From assembly GCA_015680685.1 (NCBI GenBank), contig MNCI01009508.1, forward strand, positions 204,057 through 224,367: a stretch of DNA of 20,311 bases, written 5' to 3'. This DNA comes from Gnetum montanum. Taxonomy: Eukaryota > Streptophyta > Gnetopsida > Gnetales > Gnetaceae. This document shows, in pieces, positions 1 through 9,522 of the stretch (its first letter is position 1; every line of letters starts with the position of its first letter). The notes below the pieces were generated by a model, which saw only the letters and a program-made list of their open reading frames with translations, was not told the DNA's origin and made no database searches. The position numbers and the translations under genes are program-made.

Positions 1-1
1 T

Positions 2-1331
2 ACACAACAAACACCACAAGGGTTTGACGCTAAAAAGAAACAACAATTTCTTCACCAAGACAATTATTTTATGGAAATCAATGGGAAACTTTACAAAGTA
101 TGTCCTAATGGCTAAGTCCGATGGTGTGTTTTCGATGTAGATCAACTATGAGTTCTCCAAGATGCTCATGAGGGTCCTTGTAGGGGTCATTACATCGAGA
201 GACGAACAACCATTAAGATCTTGTTCGCAAGATATTATTAGCCTACATTTTTTCGAGACACCTATCATTTCGTCCAATCTTGTGAGCACTGTCAACATGA
301 TGGGGGGATGACTGCTAGAATGGAGGATTCACAACAATGGATTCAACCTTTAGAACCCTTTGACATTTGGGGAATTGATTTTATGGGGCCGATTACACCA
401 ATGTCCAATGGAAAAGATTATATTATTGTTGCCATTGATTACCTTACAAAATGGGTAGAAGCAACTACTGTTAAGGATTGTACATCATCTACAGTTGCAT
501 GTTTTGTTCAACAACAAATCGTAAATAGGTTTGGTGTGCCTCGTGCACTTATTTCAGACAATGGTATACACTTCACAGGTGCGACTTTTTGAAAATTAAT
601 GCAACGCTTAGGGGTTGAGCACAAACTGACTACACTATATCACTCCCCAAGCAAATGGTCAAGCCAAAGTCACCAATAGGGAGATTACGAAGATATTTAC
701 AAGAACCATTAGCAAGTTTAGGCAAGATTGGAGCACTAAACTGAACAATGCTCTTTGGGCATACCGCTCCACATGGAAACTCCCTATAGGCTACTCTCCC
801 TATGAGTTAGTGTACGGTAAATTACCAATGCTTCCCATTCAAACTGAGCTCCGTACAATATCCACGGCATGTAACCTCAACCTTGATCTCAATCTACCAC
901 AAAAACAATGGTTAATGATCCTTAACCTGCTAGATGAGAATCGATTGGCTACCCTGTCATCTAACGAATTGCATAAGGCCTCTAATAAACAACATCATGA
1001 CCTAAGAATTAGAAAAGTTAAATATCAACTAGGAGATAAGGTTCTCTACTGGAATCCCACACATGTGCCACAACGTACCAAATTTTAAATGCTATGGAAA
1101 GGACCTTATGTCATTCATGCAACTTTTCCTTTAGGGGCCATGATGATATACAAACCTAAGAGCCCAGATAAGAAATTGCTGACCAACGTATAACAAACCA
1201 AACCTTTCCATGAGCTTAGAATAGCCAGTACTCATACTACCTCTGTTGGTGGACAACCTTGCTCGTTATTTCAGATCTCCTCCTTCCAACTCAGTTGTGG
1301 GGGAGATGGCCACCTATGCCAACCATTCTAA
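2..1331 (+). pseudogene. Element A: Ty3/gypsy pol 3' end (integrase), decayed, truncated by window edge
   Basis: Remnant of a retrotransposon integrase, the enzyme that inserts element cDNA into host DNA. One frame runs from base 2 to about 640 and a second from there to 1331. The zinc-binding region is visible at about 160-300 (H...C.GHY then SCEHCQ). The core follows: first catalytic Asp in GIDFMGP (codon 377-379), second in ISDNG (557-559), and Glu in VTNREI (681-683), so the D,D,E triad is still readable. The C-terminal part includes NALWAYRSTWKLPIGYSPYE and QLGDKVLYWNPTHVP, typical of plant gypsy integrases. In-frame stops (for example after CPNG and DVDQL) sit where Gln, Arg or Trp are expected. 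A +1 shift lies near 640 in the YHPQANGQ motif. RT and RNase H lie outside the window. Closely related to 10241-11648. Confidence 0.93.
1293..1309 (+). promoter_or_regulatory. Internal polypurine-tract-like motif at end of pol (A)
   Basis: The sequence AGTTGTGGGGGAGATGG lies at the end of the integrase frame. The same motif occurs at the equivalent place in element B (11667-11683), and a related form occurs in the minus-strand element (19500-19481). It resembles the true 3' polypurine tract next to the LTRs (GTCATGGGGGTA). Its role as a second plus-strand priming site is inferred. Confidence 0.45.
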
Positions 1332-2797
1332 GCCCTCAGCCCTTTTTGTATTTTTTGTTTTACACATTTCTTCAATCTTTCTTATGTTTGTTTTACACCA
1401 TCATTCACATTTTTACTATTTCTTTGTTTGGTTTATTTACTTTCATTCATCATACAATAAGTGCTCCTGATGGTGGATTGAATTATATACTATTGATTGC
1501 TAATGTGTGGTTTTTACCTCTGAATTATGATGCTGATATTATGATATGGTTCTTTTGATAAAACAGGCAATGAATCCACGTTCTCCATTCATCCATTCAA
1601 CTCTGTGGTCTCCCTTGGCTTGGAACTATACAATCCTTTTTTCTAATCAACTTCTTAATATTGGTGGCTTGGTATTTTTCAAACTAAAGGAAGGACTCAA
1701 TGGTTGAAACGTGTGTGATTTCAAGGGAATTCGATGCATTTGTGCTGGCCATTCTCTTGGGTTCTTGGATGCTTTTTCTTGGGTTTTCTGCCATTTTTCC
1801 ATCGATCAAATATCAGGAAGCTGAGTGAATAAAAATAAGTCTTTGCATGGTGTGGTTCTCACACAAATAAAAAAGAGAAAAGTGGGAATTCAAAGCACAC
1901 CTCTTAGACATAATAAAGCAATATGGGCTACAAGCACTGGTTATGGCACTAGAAAGACATGTTACCCATGCTTGAAGGTTCCCTCTAACTAAGGCCCTTT
2001 CTCACTTCCTGCTTCTCCATCTTGCTCTCCTTGGGATGGTTGTGACTCTTTATGGAGGCATTCTTGTTGCGTCAAGAGGATGGATTAGCCAAGTGTATTG
2101 ATGCGAGGTTACTGAGTGTGGTTGGTTTGAGTTCGGGTTTGGAATGAGTTCTACTCAGTCACATTAACCATGATATACACAAGGGACTTCACACAACTTT
2201 GCTCTTAGGATTCCATTCCATTTCTACTCTCCATCTTTCTTTCAATTTTCCACCTCATTGCCAATTTTATGATTAGTCCATATCTTGGTTGATGCATTGT
2301 TTTTCCTTGGTAAATTCTTATGGGAAAGTTTTTTAACTCATACTTCCAAATGACATTCCTAGAGCCTACAGACTCTTTCGTTTGTGGGTTTGTTAGGGCA
2401 TGAGCCTACTTTGGCGAGGATCCACTGGCATTCCTTTTTGGTGCAATTGTTAAGTTCTTTTCCTTAAACATTCTCTGTAATCAACCATTTCTCATTTCAT
2501 CCCCATCTTTGACATCCACTTTATTGGTGTCGCCATTGTTATTTTTCCCATCTTTCTTGTTCCTTATATTTTTCCATCTTCTTGCTACTGGAGGTTTGCT
2601 CTTAGTCATGGGGGTCCTAGCACAAATTTTTCAATTTCTCCATTCTACTACATGCCTAACCCCTACACCTTGGGTAGTTATCAGTAATAAACCTCTAACC
2701 TAGTTTCTGCCATAACCACAACCCAACCAATGTTCTTTATATTGAGCCAAAGTATCAATTGCATTGTGGCTTACTTATGCTTGCTCATTCGTGATTG
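1332..2797 (+). other. Element A long 3' non-coding module
   Basis: About 1.5 kb between integrase and the 3' end of the element, without a supportable gene. It aligns by eye with 11684-13262 in element B and, in reverse orientation, with 19480-18079. The best conserved islands are AGAAAGACATGTTACCCATG (1951-1970), the following CCCTCTAACTAAGGCCC, GGGAATTCAAAGCACAC (about 1883-1900), and a GAGGATCCACTGGCAT segment near 2416-2431. T-rich stretches begin the module (1340-1450). Long 3' regions of this kind are known from Athila and Tat elements. The short open frames inside it share no sequence between copies and look accidental. Confidence 0.7.
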
Positions 2798-3180
2798 TGT
2801 TGTATGTGCAAATGGCGATTACACAAACTATGGACTGGAATAGGAGGAAGCACTTGGGATGGACTAGAGCTAGAACGTTTATGCCAGGAACAAGTCTGGT
2901 CACATGGCTATGGATAAATAATGGAAGGTGCAATCTTAGCATTGGCAGCAACACACCTCATTTTCTTTTCTCCCTCTTTCTCTTCAAGCTGTCAAGTGAA
3001 GGCCTGGATGTCATCCATGTATAATGTTCACCACAAAGGGTATGAACACCAATGTTGTAATATGTTTGTCAATCTGTTCACTGAGCACTTTGAGTCTATT
3101 ATTTCCTATCGTTGTTAGTTCTCATTCAGTCAATAATCCCATACCTTCCCAATATTTTTTAAGGAACTTGAGGACAAGTT
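2798..3180 (+). other. Element A 3'-terminal internal region
   Basis: Segment between the lost splice-acceptor position and the polypurine tract. It matches 13263-13580 of element B in order, sharing ATGGACT(G/A)GAA near the start, a CTTCTCCCTC/TCTTCAGCT island and then AATAATCCCATA.CTTCCCAATATTTT. The short frames here (for example 2764-3024) are not conserved in B, so I call no gene. In the minus-strand element the place between acceptor and polypurine tract is occupied by a 989-codon frame, so A and B either lost that gene or never had it. Confidence 0.6.
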
Positions 3181-3182
3181 TT

Positions 3183-3200
3183 CATTCAGTCGTGGGAGTA
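3183..3200 (+). promoter_or_regulatory. Polypurine tract, element A
   Basis: CATTCAGTCGTGGGAGTA directly precedes the TGATGAG start of the LTR. It corresponds to 13583-13600 in element B and 14572-14555 (minus) in element C. In LTR retrotransposons this tract primes plus-strand DNA synthesis. The A copy carries G-to-A and A-to-G changes relative to GTCATGGGGGTA. Confidence 0.75.
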
Positions 3201-3210
3201 TGATGAGCCA

Positions 3211-3283
3211 CAATATCACGTCCACTATATCATGTACGTGATATCATAGCCTTCCATGTGATATCACATACACGATATCGTGG
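3211..3283 (+). promoter_or_regulatory. U3 array of GATATC palindromes (LTR A)
   Basis: Several imperfect palindromes built on (C/G)ATATC lie just upstream of the TATA box: CAATATCACG, TGTACGTGATATCA, ATGTGATATCACAT and CACGATATCGTGG. Equivalent arrays occupy the same place in the other LTRs. Most CG pairs present in the youngest copy are TG or CA here, as expected after cytosine deamination. A transcription-factor-binding role is inferred from position. Confidence 0.6.
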
Positions 3284-3297
3284 CCTACCTCGTTACC

Positions 3298-3305
3298 TAT
3301 AAATA
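3298..3305 (+). promoter_or_regulatory. TATA box, LTR A
   Basis: TATAAATA in the context CCTATAAATAAGAGG, about 100 bp into the LTR and directly after the palindrome array. The same box occurs at 4530-4537 and, on the minus strand, at 14421-14414. Confidence 0.75.
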
Positions 3306-3428
3306 AGAGGCGGGTGCATTTGGCTTGCATAGTTAGTCTTAGTTCCTTATCCAAACTCTTGTCTTTTCTTCCTCTCAGAGTTATAATTATTTCTGCATGC
3401 TCATAGTAGGAGTTATAAAGTGAACAAA

Positions 3429-3480
3429 TCTTTATTCAAGCATTGTGTACCTGAGCACACCTTGTGTACGGTAATAAAGA
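3429..3480 (+). terminator. Poly(A)-signal hairpin in LTR A
   Basis: TCTTTATT (3429-3436) is the exact reverse complement of AATAAAGA (3473-3480), with a 36-nt loop containing CCTGAGCAC. The 3' arm includes the polyadenylation hexamer AATAAA. The arrangement is repeated in both other LTRs, which points to a transcribed element around the R region. Confidence 0.6.
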
Positions 3481-4017
3481 CGAACTTTGTGATAAACCTT
3501 GCAACATTCAGAATAGATTAATTACTATTACTTAATGCTTTCCTTAGTTAATTAATGATTCTCTCTCACCCTACAACTCTCCTAAGTAAGCACACACAGT
3601 ATGATCACTTCGAGCATGCGTGTAACACTTGGTAACCTAGCAACGATTAGCGTTTGGTAATCCCAATAGTGTTGCACTGGTTCAAGATGTGTACGGCAAG
3701 TGAGAACGGATACTAGTGTTAGGATCAATTAGAGCCTAGTTAATAAGTAGTTGAATTAAATTAGTCACTTAGTTATCTCTCTCCCCCTTTATTAGTAGCA
3801 GGACATAAAAACACAAAAATGTATAAAAATCATATGCCTTAAGTTTACTTAACCATACAATCATGACGTACAAGTAAGCTTGGGAAGACAACGATTGATC
3901 AACCCATTATTGTTCCACAAAGGCACATAAGCACTTAGTCCTTGGAATTCGACCAGATTGTACATGGATGCTCATATTCATATGGTTGAGCGTAGGGATA
4001 CCTCACCACTCATCACC

Positions 4018-4310
4018 AGGCATGAAAACAAAGCCAAGAGGGAGACAATAGAGGATATGCCTATGGACAAATTGTAGCACTTACAAGATAGCATCTTAAG
4101 CATCACATGTTTGCTAGATTCATGGGACAATGAGAAAAAATTTTAGTACATCCTTCAAGAATGTTCTACATAACCAGAGAAGCATCAACATAATAATCAA
4201 GGTTGGTTGTCTACCATCACTAGCGACAACAAGGAGAATCGTCTTTAGTGGATTTATGGAGAACTCTACAAATTTTGTAATCTTCAAAGACTAGCCAGTC
4301 TTTTTATCAC
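4018..4310 (+). pseudogene. Decayed coding fragment of unknown identity
   Basis: A frame starting with HENKAKRETIEDMPMDKL and continuing HLQDSILSITCLLDSWDNEKK is readable for roughly 95 codons. It is broken by about four stops (TAG, TAG, TAA, TAG), each one base from Gln or Trp codons. Composition is Gln/Glu/Lys/Leu-rich and gag-like, but I recognise no domain and it does not match the gag of element B. It lies between two LTRs, immediately after LTR A, where a leader and gag would be expected. It may be a remnant of a third, mostly deleted copy. Confidence 0.4.
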
Positions 4311-4403
4311 TCTACAATTTTGTTTGCATCCACTAAAATAAAATTTTGTAATGTGGCACTCAATTTTGTTATGTCAAGTGTCAGTCAATAATCTCATACC
4401 TTT
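4311..4403 (+). other. Scrap of element 3' end fused to LTR B
   Basis: CAGTCAATAATCTCATACC (4382-4400) matches the region just before the polypurine tract in A (3130-3148) and B (about 13509-13530). The following sequence, including the tract itself, is deleted, and the LTR begins at once. This shows that a 3' internal end once stood to the left of this LTR. Confidence 0.55.
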
Positions 4404-4529
4404 TAATGAATAGTGTTTTGTCTGGCTCTAATATTGGATACACGATATCGGAGCCTCAATATCAGATACTCGATATCGAGCCCCAAGATGCGATGTTGAC
4501 TATTAGATATCGCAAGGTATGTACTAACT

Positions 4530-4537
4530 TATAAATA
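4530..4537 (+). promoter_or_regulatory. TATA box, 5' LTR of B
   Basis: TATAAATA (context ACTTATAAATATAGC) lies about 125 bp into the LTR downstream of the ATATC array. It is the probable core promoter of element B when it was active. Confidence 0.75.
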
Positions 4538-4663
4538 TAGCACTTGGGCACACGGTTTCAATATAGTTTTTTTGTCATAGCATAACAGAGCTCTTGTAGT
4601 TTCCTTTTTCCAGAGTTAGAATATTTTCCAAAGTGCCTACAATAGAAGTCATTGAGTGTACAG

Positions 4664-4719
4664 ATCTTTATTTGAGCATTGTTGTACCTGAGCACAGTAG
4701 TATGTGCAACAATAAAGAT
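4664..4719 (+). terminator. Poly(A)-signal hairpin in 5' LTR of B
   Basis: ATCTTTATT (4664-4672) pairs exactly with AATAAAGAT (4711-4719) across a 38-nt loop containing CCTGAGCAC. The AATAAA hexamer is at 4711-4716. It matches the hairpins in LTRs A and C in position and loop size. Confidence 0.6.
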
Positions 4720-5287
4720 GAGCTTTTTGATCAAACCTTGTAGGACCTTTGCTAGCTTAAATATTTTATTCATGCATTTAATGTTTTATGCAATTTCCTT
4801 TGATGCTCTTAAGTAATTAAGGTAAAGTAAGCTAGTTTGATTAAATAAAATTAATTAAGCACATAAGTACAACCACTTCAAGCATGCGTATGACTCTTAG
4901 TAATCCCAGCAATGCCTAACATTTGGTAACCCAGCAATGTTATACATCTTTAGGATGTGCACGAAAAGTGGGATCGGATACTTATGTTAGGATAGTTAGT
5001 TATTGATTAGCAATTAGATTAATTAAAGCAGTTCATAATTAAATGTTAACTTATTCTTAATTGTAGAAAAATAAAATACAAATAGTAAAAATCATGTGCC
5101 TCAATTACACTTAACCATACAAGTAAGCCTCACAAGTGTAGTTAAGAAGACAACGATTTTCACAATTAGATTTTATGTTTTGGAACTAGTGTATGTAGGA
5201 ACTTAAGGTTTGTGGAATTTGACTAGATCGTGCGGGAACGCTTGCAATTTGTATGGTTGAACATAGGAGTATCTCATCACTCATCAT

Positions 5288-5305
5288 TGGTGCCATTGTT
5301 GGTGA
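5288..5305 (+). promoter_or_regulatory. Primer-binding site, tRNA-Asp type
   Basis: TGGTGCCATTGTTGGTGA begins two bases after the last A of the LTR. It resembles the complement of the 3' end of plant tRNA-Asp, TGGCGCCGTTGCCGGGGA. Differences at the first two sites are transitions in CG pairs. Athila-type elements classically use this primer. The tRNA end was recalled, not looked up. Confidence 0.7.
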
Positions 5306-5447
5306 CCTTTTTTTTGTTACGTGTGCTATCTCAAACTTTGTGAAAATTATTCAAGATTGTTGGAACGAACCCTAAAGTCATATCATACATTAAAATTACT
5401 ACAACAATTTTAAGAAGCACATTGCATTTTTTATTTTCTAATACAAG
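5306..5447 (+). other. Leader between primer-binding site and gag (B)
   Basis: AT-rich untranslated leader with no visible gene. It includes a T8 run soon after the primer-binding site. The packaging signal normally expected here cannot be recognised by eye. Confidence 0.5.
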
Positions 5448-7850
5448 ATGTCTTCTTCTCACAAGAGTGATTCTCTACCCAAGTCTGATGGAGTACATCA
5501 ACAAGTGCCCCAACAATACAAAGTGCTATATGCTCATCCTGATGAGCATGTAACCAATTTCATCTTCATCCTACACTAGGATGAATTGCTGTGATGGCAC
5601 GACATGGAGGGAAACATCGTGTTGTCGTCCAATCGATCCATTTCGGTAATGCTCCAACAAACACTTATACAATTGGGTCTCTAGGGACTTCATGCTAAGT
5701 ATGTTATGTAGGATAGTGATGCTAGGAATTATCATCCCACTAAGGCACAACATCTAACAAATTGACAAAGGGAAAGTGGGAAAATTATCATCCCACTTTC
5801 CCTTTGCAAATTTGAAGTGGTTCAATGATTCCCCATACCTGTTGTACCAAAAAGATGGTGGAGAACCCTTCTTTGGGGTTTTTCCATTTAGTGAAATTCC
5901 TCTCTTTGACTTCACTGAAGGAGGTAAAAACTAGAATCTGCAGTCCATGATCTATAATTCAGGTTCTTGCAAGTATGGATCCAATGACAAAGGAGGATCC
6001 AACGAGAAGAATCAGAGTAGGGATATGGACAAGAAACAAGATCATGATCATGGCCACGATCACCAAAGAGGGGTTAATAGGAACTATGATGGTGCTAGTT
6101 CTTCTTCCTCTTTACTTTCATCATCATCTTCTTTTCTCTTTTGGCTCTAACCATAATCACAATGGGTGCAATTGTGATGGAGGTGACTAATGGGATTAAG
6201 ATAATCGAAGGGACTGTTGGGCAAGTTAAGACTAGGGGCATGGGTGTTCAAGAGAGACCCGCTACCATGAAAGAAGGGGTAGTAGAGGGTAATGTAGGCA
6301 CCAATATCATGGCCTCAATGAGCCTTTGCTTACTGCCCAAAGCATGCTCAACATCGTAGAGGGAATGAGAATTCCCACAAGGCATGTAAAGGATAGTCGG
6401 ATCAAGAGGCTAAACATGAACAATATCCCTAGGTTTGAAAGGGGATATAACTCAAATTAGTAGAACCATCTCCAAGCTTTCCACAATGCATGTGCCTTAC
6501 AAAATATAGAAAATGAGTGGCAAAAGCTTAAGTTGTTTCCTCGAACACTCATTAAATAAGTAGAAAATTGGTACCAATCCTTAGAACCAAAATCTATTAG
6601 ACAGTGAAGTATAATACCCAAACTATTCGATGATAAATATCAAATGTACTTCCAAGTGTCCAACTTGAGGAGGCAAATCCAAGAATGGAAACAAGGGACA
6701 CATGAACCCTTGGATGCCATCATAAGTCGATATTATTCCTTATTACATAGATGTTTGGGCCATGCTTATTCTCAACTAGAGCAACTTTGCCACATTGTAG
6801 ATAGGCTCCAATTAGAAACAAGGAGAACTTTTAGTGTCTATGCCCAAGGATGATTGTCAAAATTAAGAGCCCATCAGATCCAAAGGTTGATCAAGGATGT
6901 AGCAAAAGAAGAAGGAGAATTGAGGAAACAAGAAAGTGAAAAAGAGTACAACCATGATCCTTCCATTTGTAAGATGCAAGTTTAATTTTGTGATAGTGAG
7001 GAAGAACCATTACTTAATGAGGTGATGAATCAGAAAACCTTGCCACTTCAAAAATTTACATCTAAAATTTCAACTAAGGTAGATTAATTATGGGACTCTA
7101 TGGATAGCAGATTTCAAGTTGTCCTAAAAATTGTTGAATAGTCCAAAGAACAAGGTAGTGATTATGATTGCAGGAGGCGTAAGGAAGCTAAACATGCTAA
7201 TTAAAGAGGTAAGGGTAAGATTGCTATAGTAGTCAAAGTTGCAAGAAGTAAATCAGATGATGATGGTGGATGTGACATCTACCATTATGAACATCCTAAG
7301 GGATGTTGCCCCATTGTATCACACTTACAAGAGTTTGGAATGTATGCTTTGAATCCACAACTAGCATAAAGGCAAACACCTAGAAGATTGCCTTATCCTC
7401 AAGGTAATCCCAGGCAATTCCACCAACAATAATAGTATTATCCAAGTGGAACTCCACTGCAACCACACGAGCAATACCAATAGTGGCAACAATCATAGTC
7501 ACGGGTGTTGGCACCACCAAGGTAGTAATACACTTATAGACAACCTGATCCATGTGGGTATTATGTTTAGTAGCCCCTATCTCCATGTGACTCTTCTAGT
7601 CATGTTTCTACTTTCCAACCTCACTACTACCTTTCCAACTCTTATCAAACTCATTATCTACATTCAAGAAGGGATACCACCTTTTCTCCTTATGCTCCTC
7701 TTGTTCCTGTACATGTTCCTCCTCCCTCAACACAACTACTACTTGCTCCATCTATGTAGTATGAACTTCCAACTCAACTACAACAACGCAATGAAACCAA
7801 GGTAGTTAATCTACAACTAGTTCATCAATTGAGTGGTTTCGACAATAGAA
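5448..7850 (+). pseudogene. Element B gag (capsid/nucleocapsid polyprotein), decayed
   Basis: Gag builds the cytoplasmic virus-like particle. The frame opens at ATG 5448 (MSSSHKSDSLPKSDG...) and shifts before about 5830, where LKWFNDSPYLLYQKDGGEP becomes readable. From about 6310 it stays in a third frame to about 7850. The capsid core is recognisable at 6500-6850: RTLIK.VENWYQSLEPKSI, then a W..F...Y run, then WKQGTHEPLDAIISRYYSLL, matching the general pattern of plant retrotransposon gag domains. Basic/acidic residues follow (6890-7260), then a short Cys/His cluster (CDIYHYEHPKGCC, 7274-7312), possibly a zinc knuckle with a Cys-to-Tyr change, and a Pro/Tyr/Gln-rich tail (7380-7850). More than ten in-frame stops. 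The stretch 5940-6310 is scrambled and low complexity. Confidence 0.8.
5766..5806. repeat. Perfect 16-bp inverted repeat with 9-nt loop inside gag
   Basis: CAAAGGGAAAGTGGGA (5766-5781) is followed after nine bases by its exact reverse complement (5791-5806). The loop and right-arm start (ATTATCATCCCACT) also duplicate a stretch about 60 bases upstream (5729-5743). This suggests a local template switch that copied the complementary strand. It sits where the gag frame is lost. Confidence 0.8.
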
Positions 7851-7979
7851 CATGAAAAGACCATCTTTTGACCCAACAGTCCACCTAAGCCCTCACATAC
7901 ACATGCAGTTGGCAAACTTGCTCCTCCATCTCTCTCTGTATCAAATTCCTTCAAGTCCCTTTTAAACCAAATATTTCCT

Positions 7980-8873
7980 AGGATCCATATTGTTATGCTT
8001 ACCCATGTTATATCTGATTGGATTCATGCTAACAACCTTCCAAGGAAATTAGCTGATCCTAGGAGTCCTCTTATTTATTTACAAATTACTAAGAATGAAC
8101 CATGTAAAGCTCTTATTGATTTTGGTTTTGATGTCAACCTGATTTCTCATGAGATGTATACCACATGGAACTTGCCCCCTCTTAAGAAGAGTAATATTAG
8201 ATTAGAATTGACAGACTAGCCCATCACTGTTTCATTGGGACTGGTGGAAGACATTGTAACCACTATCTATGGATGGTCTTATCTTGATGATTTCCTAGTA
8301 ATTAAGGTAAAGAACTATAAAGGGGACTTCCTAATCATCATGGGAAGGGCATGGTTAAGCACCAGTAATGTAAGAATGGGCATCAGAGATCTTTCCCTAG
8401 AAATATATAAGGAAAATGCATTCAAAAAAATCAAGCAAGTTCCATGCATCACGTATAAAGATACATGGTGTAATTATGTGTAGAAACTTTGGTTTGTGAA
8501 ACAAGCATCCATCTCCACATGCAAGCAATGTGCACCAGAAGCATATATTCAAAGGTGTATGTACACAACAGCCACAAAACAAGAGGGTAACCGATGGTTG
8601 ACTGCTAATTCTGAAAGCAGCACACTTTGCATGAAACCTATTGAGAGCCTAACATGTGCATATGTTGTAGGCATGGATGAACTAGAGCAAGTTCATCACC
8701 AACTCTTTGATAATGCAAATGATGATACCTATTGGAAAGAGTTGAAAATTCCTGAAAATTTTAAGCAAGAGCCCCTTGAATTAAGAACTCTACCTGTCAA
8801 CCTGGAGTATGTATTCTTAAAACATGGGAAGCCAGTAATAATTAATGCAAACCTTGCCCCTGAACAAAAATAG
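7980..8873 (+). pseudogene. Element B pol: aspartic protease and linker, decayed
   Basis: The retroviral-type protease cleaves Gag-Pol. The flap/active-site region reads ALIDFGFDVNLISHEMY (about 8110-8160), where plant gypsy elements have ALIDSGSDVNLIS: the catalytic Asp is kept, but the neighbouring Ser is Phe. Downstream DFLVIKVKNYKGDFLIIMGRAWL (8289-8357) fits the C-terminal half of the protease domain. A linker follows up to WKELKIPENFKQEPLELRTLP (about 8731-8793), the usual lead-in to RT. One frame is kept, with stops at about 8217, 8481 and 8871. Confidence 0.85.
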
Positions 8874-9522
8874 ATGTTATTGAATGTGGTTGAAAATTGG
8901 TCAACAGCCTTTGCTTAGTCATATCCTAAACTCACAGGGATTGATTCAAGGATATGCTAGCATCATATCTACATTGACTCAGCCATGAAGCCAAAGAGGC
9001 AACCATAGAGACGATTGAACTCTAAATTGAAGAAAATTGTCAAGGAGGAAATCGAACAACTCCTCAAGGTAGGGTTCATCTATCCAATTACAGATAGTGA
9101 GTGGGTTAGTCCACTTATGACTGTGTCAAAGAAAGGTGGCAAGTGATGGGTCTGCATCAATTTTTGACTATTAAACATGGCAACAGTCAAGGATCATTTT
9201 CCATTGTCATTTGTTAATAAGGTGTTGGACACCATATATGGGAATTATTACTATATTTTTTTGGATGGTTAGAGTGGCTATAACCAAATTTAGGTTGCAC
9301 CAGAGGACTAAGCCAAAATAACACTCATGAGTCCCTAGGGAACCTTTTCATATCGCAAGATGCCTTTTGGTCTGTGTAATGCTCTTACTACATTCAAATG
9401 CATGGTCCTTAGCATTTTTCAACAGCATATAGGTAGTATAGTGAAAGTATTCATGGATGAATTCTCCACCTATGGAGCTACATTTGAGAAAGACTTGGAC
9501 CTCCTTGAGCAAGTACAAAAAT
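8874..9522 (+). pseudogene. Element B pol: reverse transcriptase palm/fingers, decayed
   Basis: Copies element RNA into DNA. The frame continues from the protease. Readable motifs in order: IDSAMKPKRQP (about 8970), SKLKKIVKEEIEQLLKVGFI (about 9021-9080), WVSPLMTVSKKGGK (9100-9143), VCINF (normally VCIDF; about 9150), YYIFLDG.SGYNQI (about 9248-9290, first catalytic Asp kept), SYRKMPFGLCNA (about 9351-9385) and VKVFMDEFSTYG (9444-9479). The last is the YxDD-type box with its second Asp changed to Glu. Eight or so in-frame stops replace Trp, Arg and Gln. No indel until about 9522. Confidence 0.92.

Larger units (their letters stand above)
3201..4015 (+). repeat. LTR of element A (complete, 815 bp)
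   Basis: Begins TGATGAGCC after a polypurine tract and ends CACCACTCATCA. It contains an upstream palindrome array, a TATA box (3298-3305), an AATAAA signal (3473-3478) and a conserved end (GGTTGAGCGTAGGGATACCT...). It aligns with 4404-5286 and, in reverse complement, with 13694-14554. The base after its end is not followed by a recognisable primer-binding site, so it acts as the 3' LTR of A. Confidence 0.88.
4404..5286 (+). repeat. 5' LTR of element B (complete, 883 bp)
   Basis: Starts TAATGAATAGTGTTTTGTC, aligned with the 3' LTR start TGATGAAAAATGTTTTGTC at 13601, so the initial TG has become TA. It ends CTCATCACTCATCA. It contains the palindrome array, TATA box, poly(A) hairpin and conserved 3' end shared with the other LTRs. 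A primer-binding site follows after one base, which makes it the 5' LTR of B. The palindrome array here reads ATATTGGATACACGATATCGG, ATATCAGATACTCGATATCGAG and so on. Confidence 0.88.

Noticed and set aside
1246-1558. Hydrophobic Phe/Leu-rich frames that look like membrane proteins.
   Set aside because: They come from a T-rich non-coding tract and are not conserved in the matching region of element B.
2509-3118. Possible env-like membrane protein in element A after pol.
   Set aside because: The short hydrophobic frames are not shared with B, and no single continuous frame spans the region even if stops are ignored.
6100-6140. TCT/TCA repeat as a microsatellite.
   Set aside because: Short and imperfect. 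It encodes a Ser run within the gag region and does not stand out as a tandem array.
7446-7805. Open frame of 119 codons on the plus strand, Leu/His-rich.
   Set aside because: It is an alternative frame over the gag tail. The frame continuous with the capsid domain is a different one.
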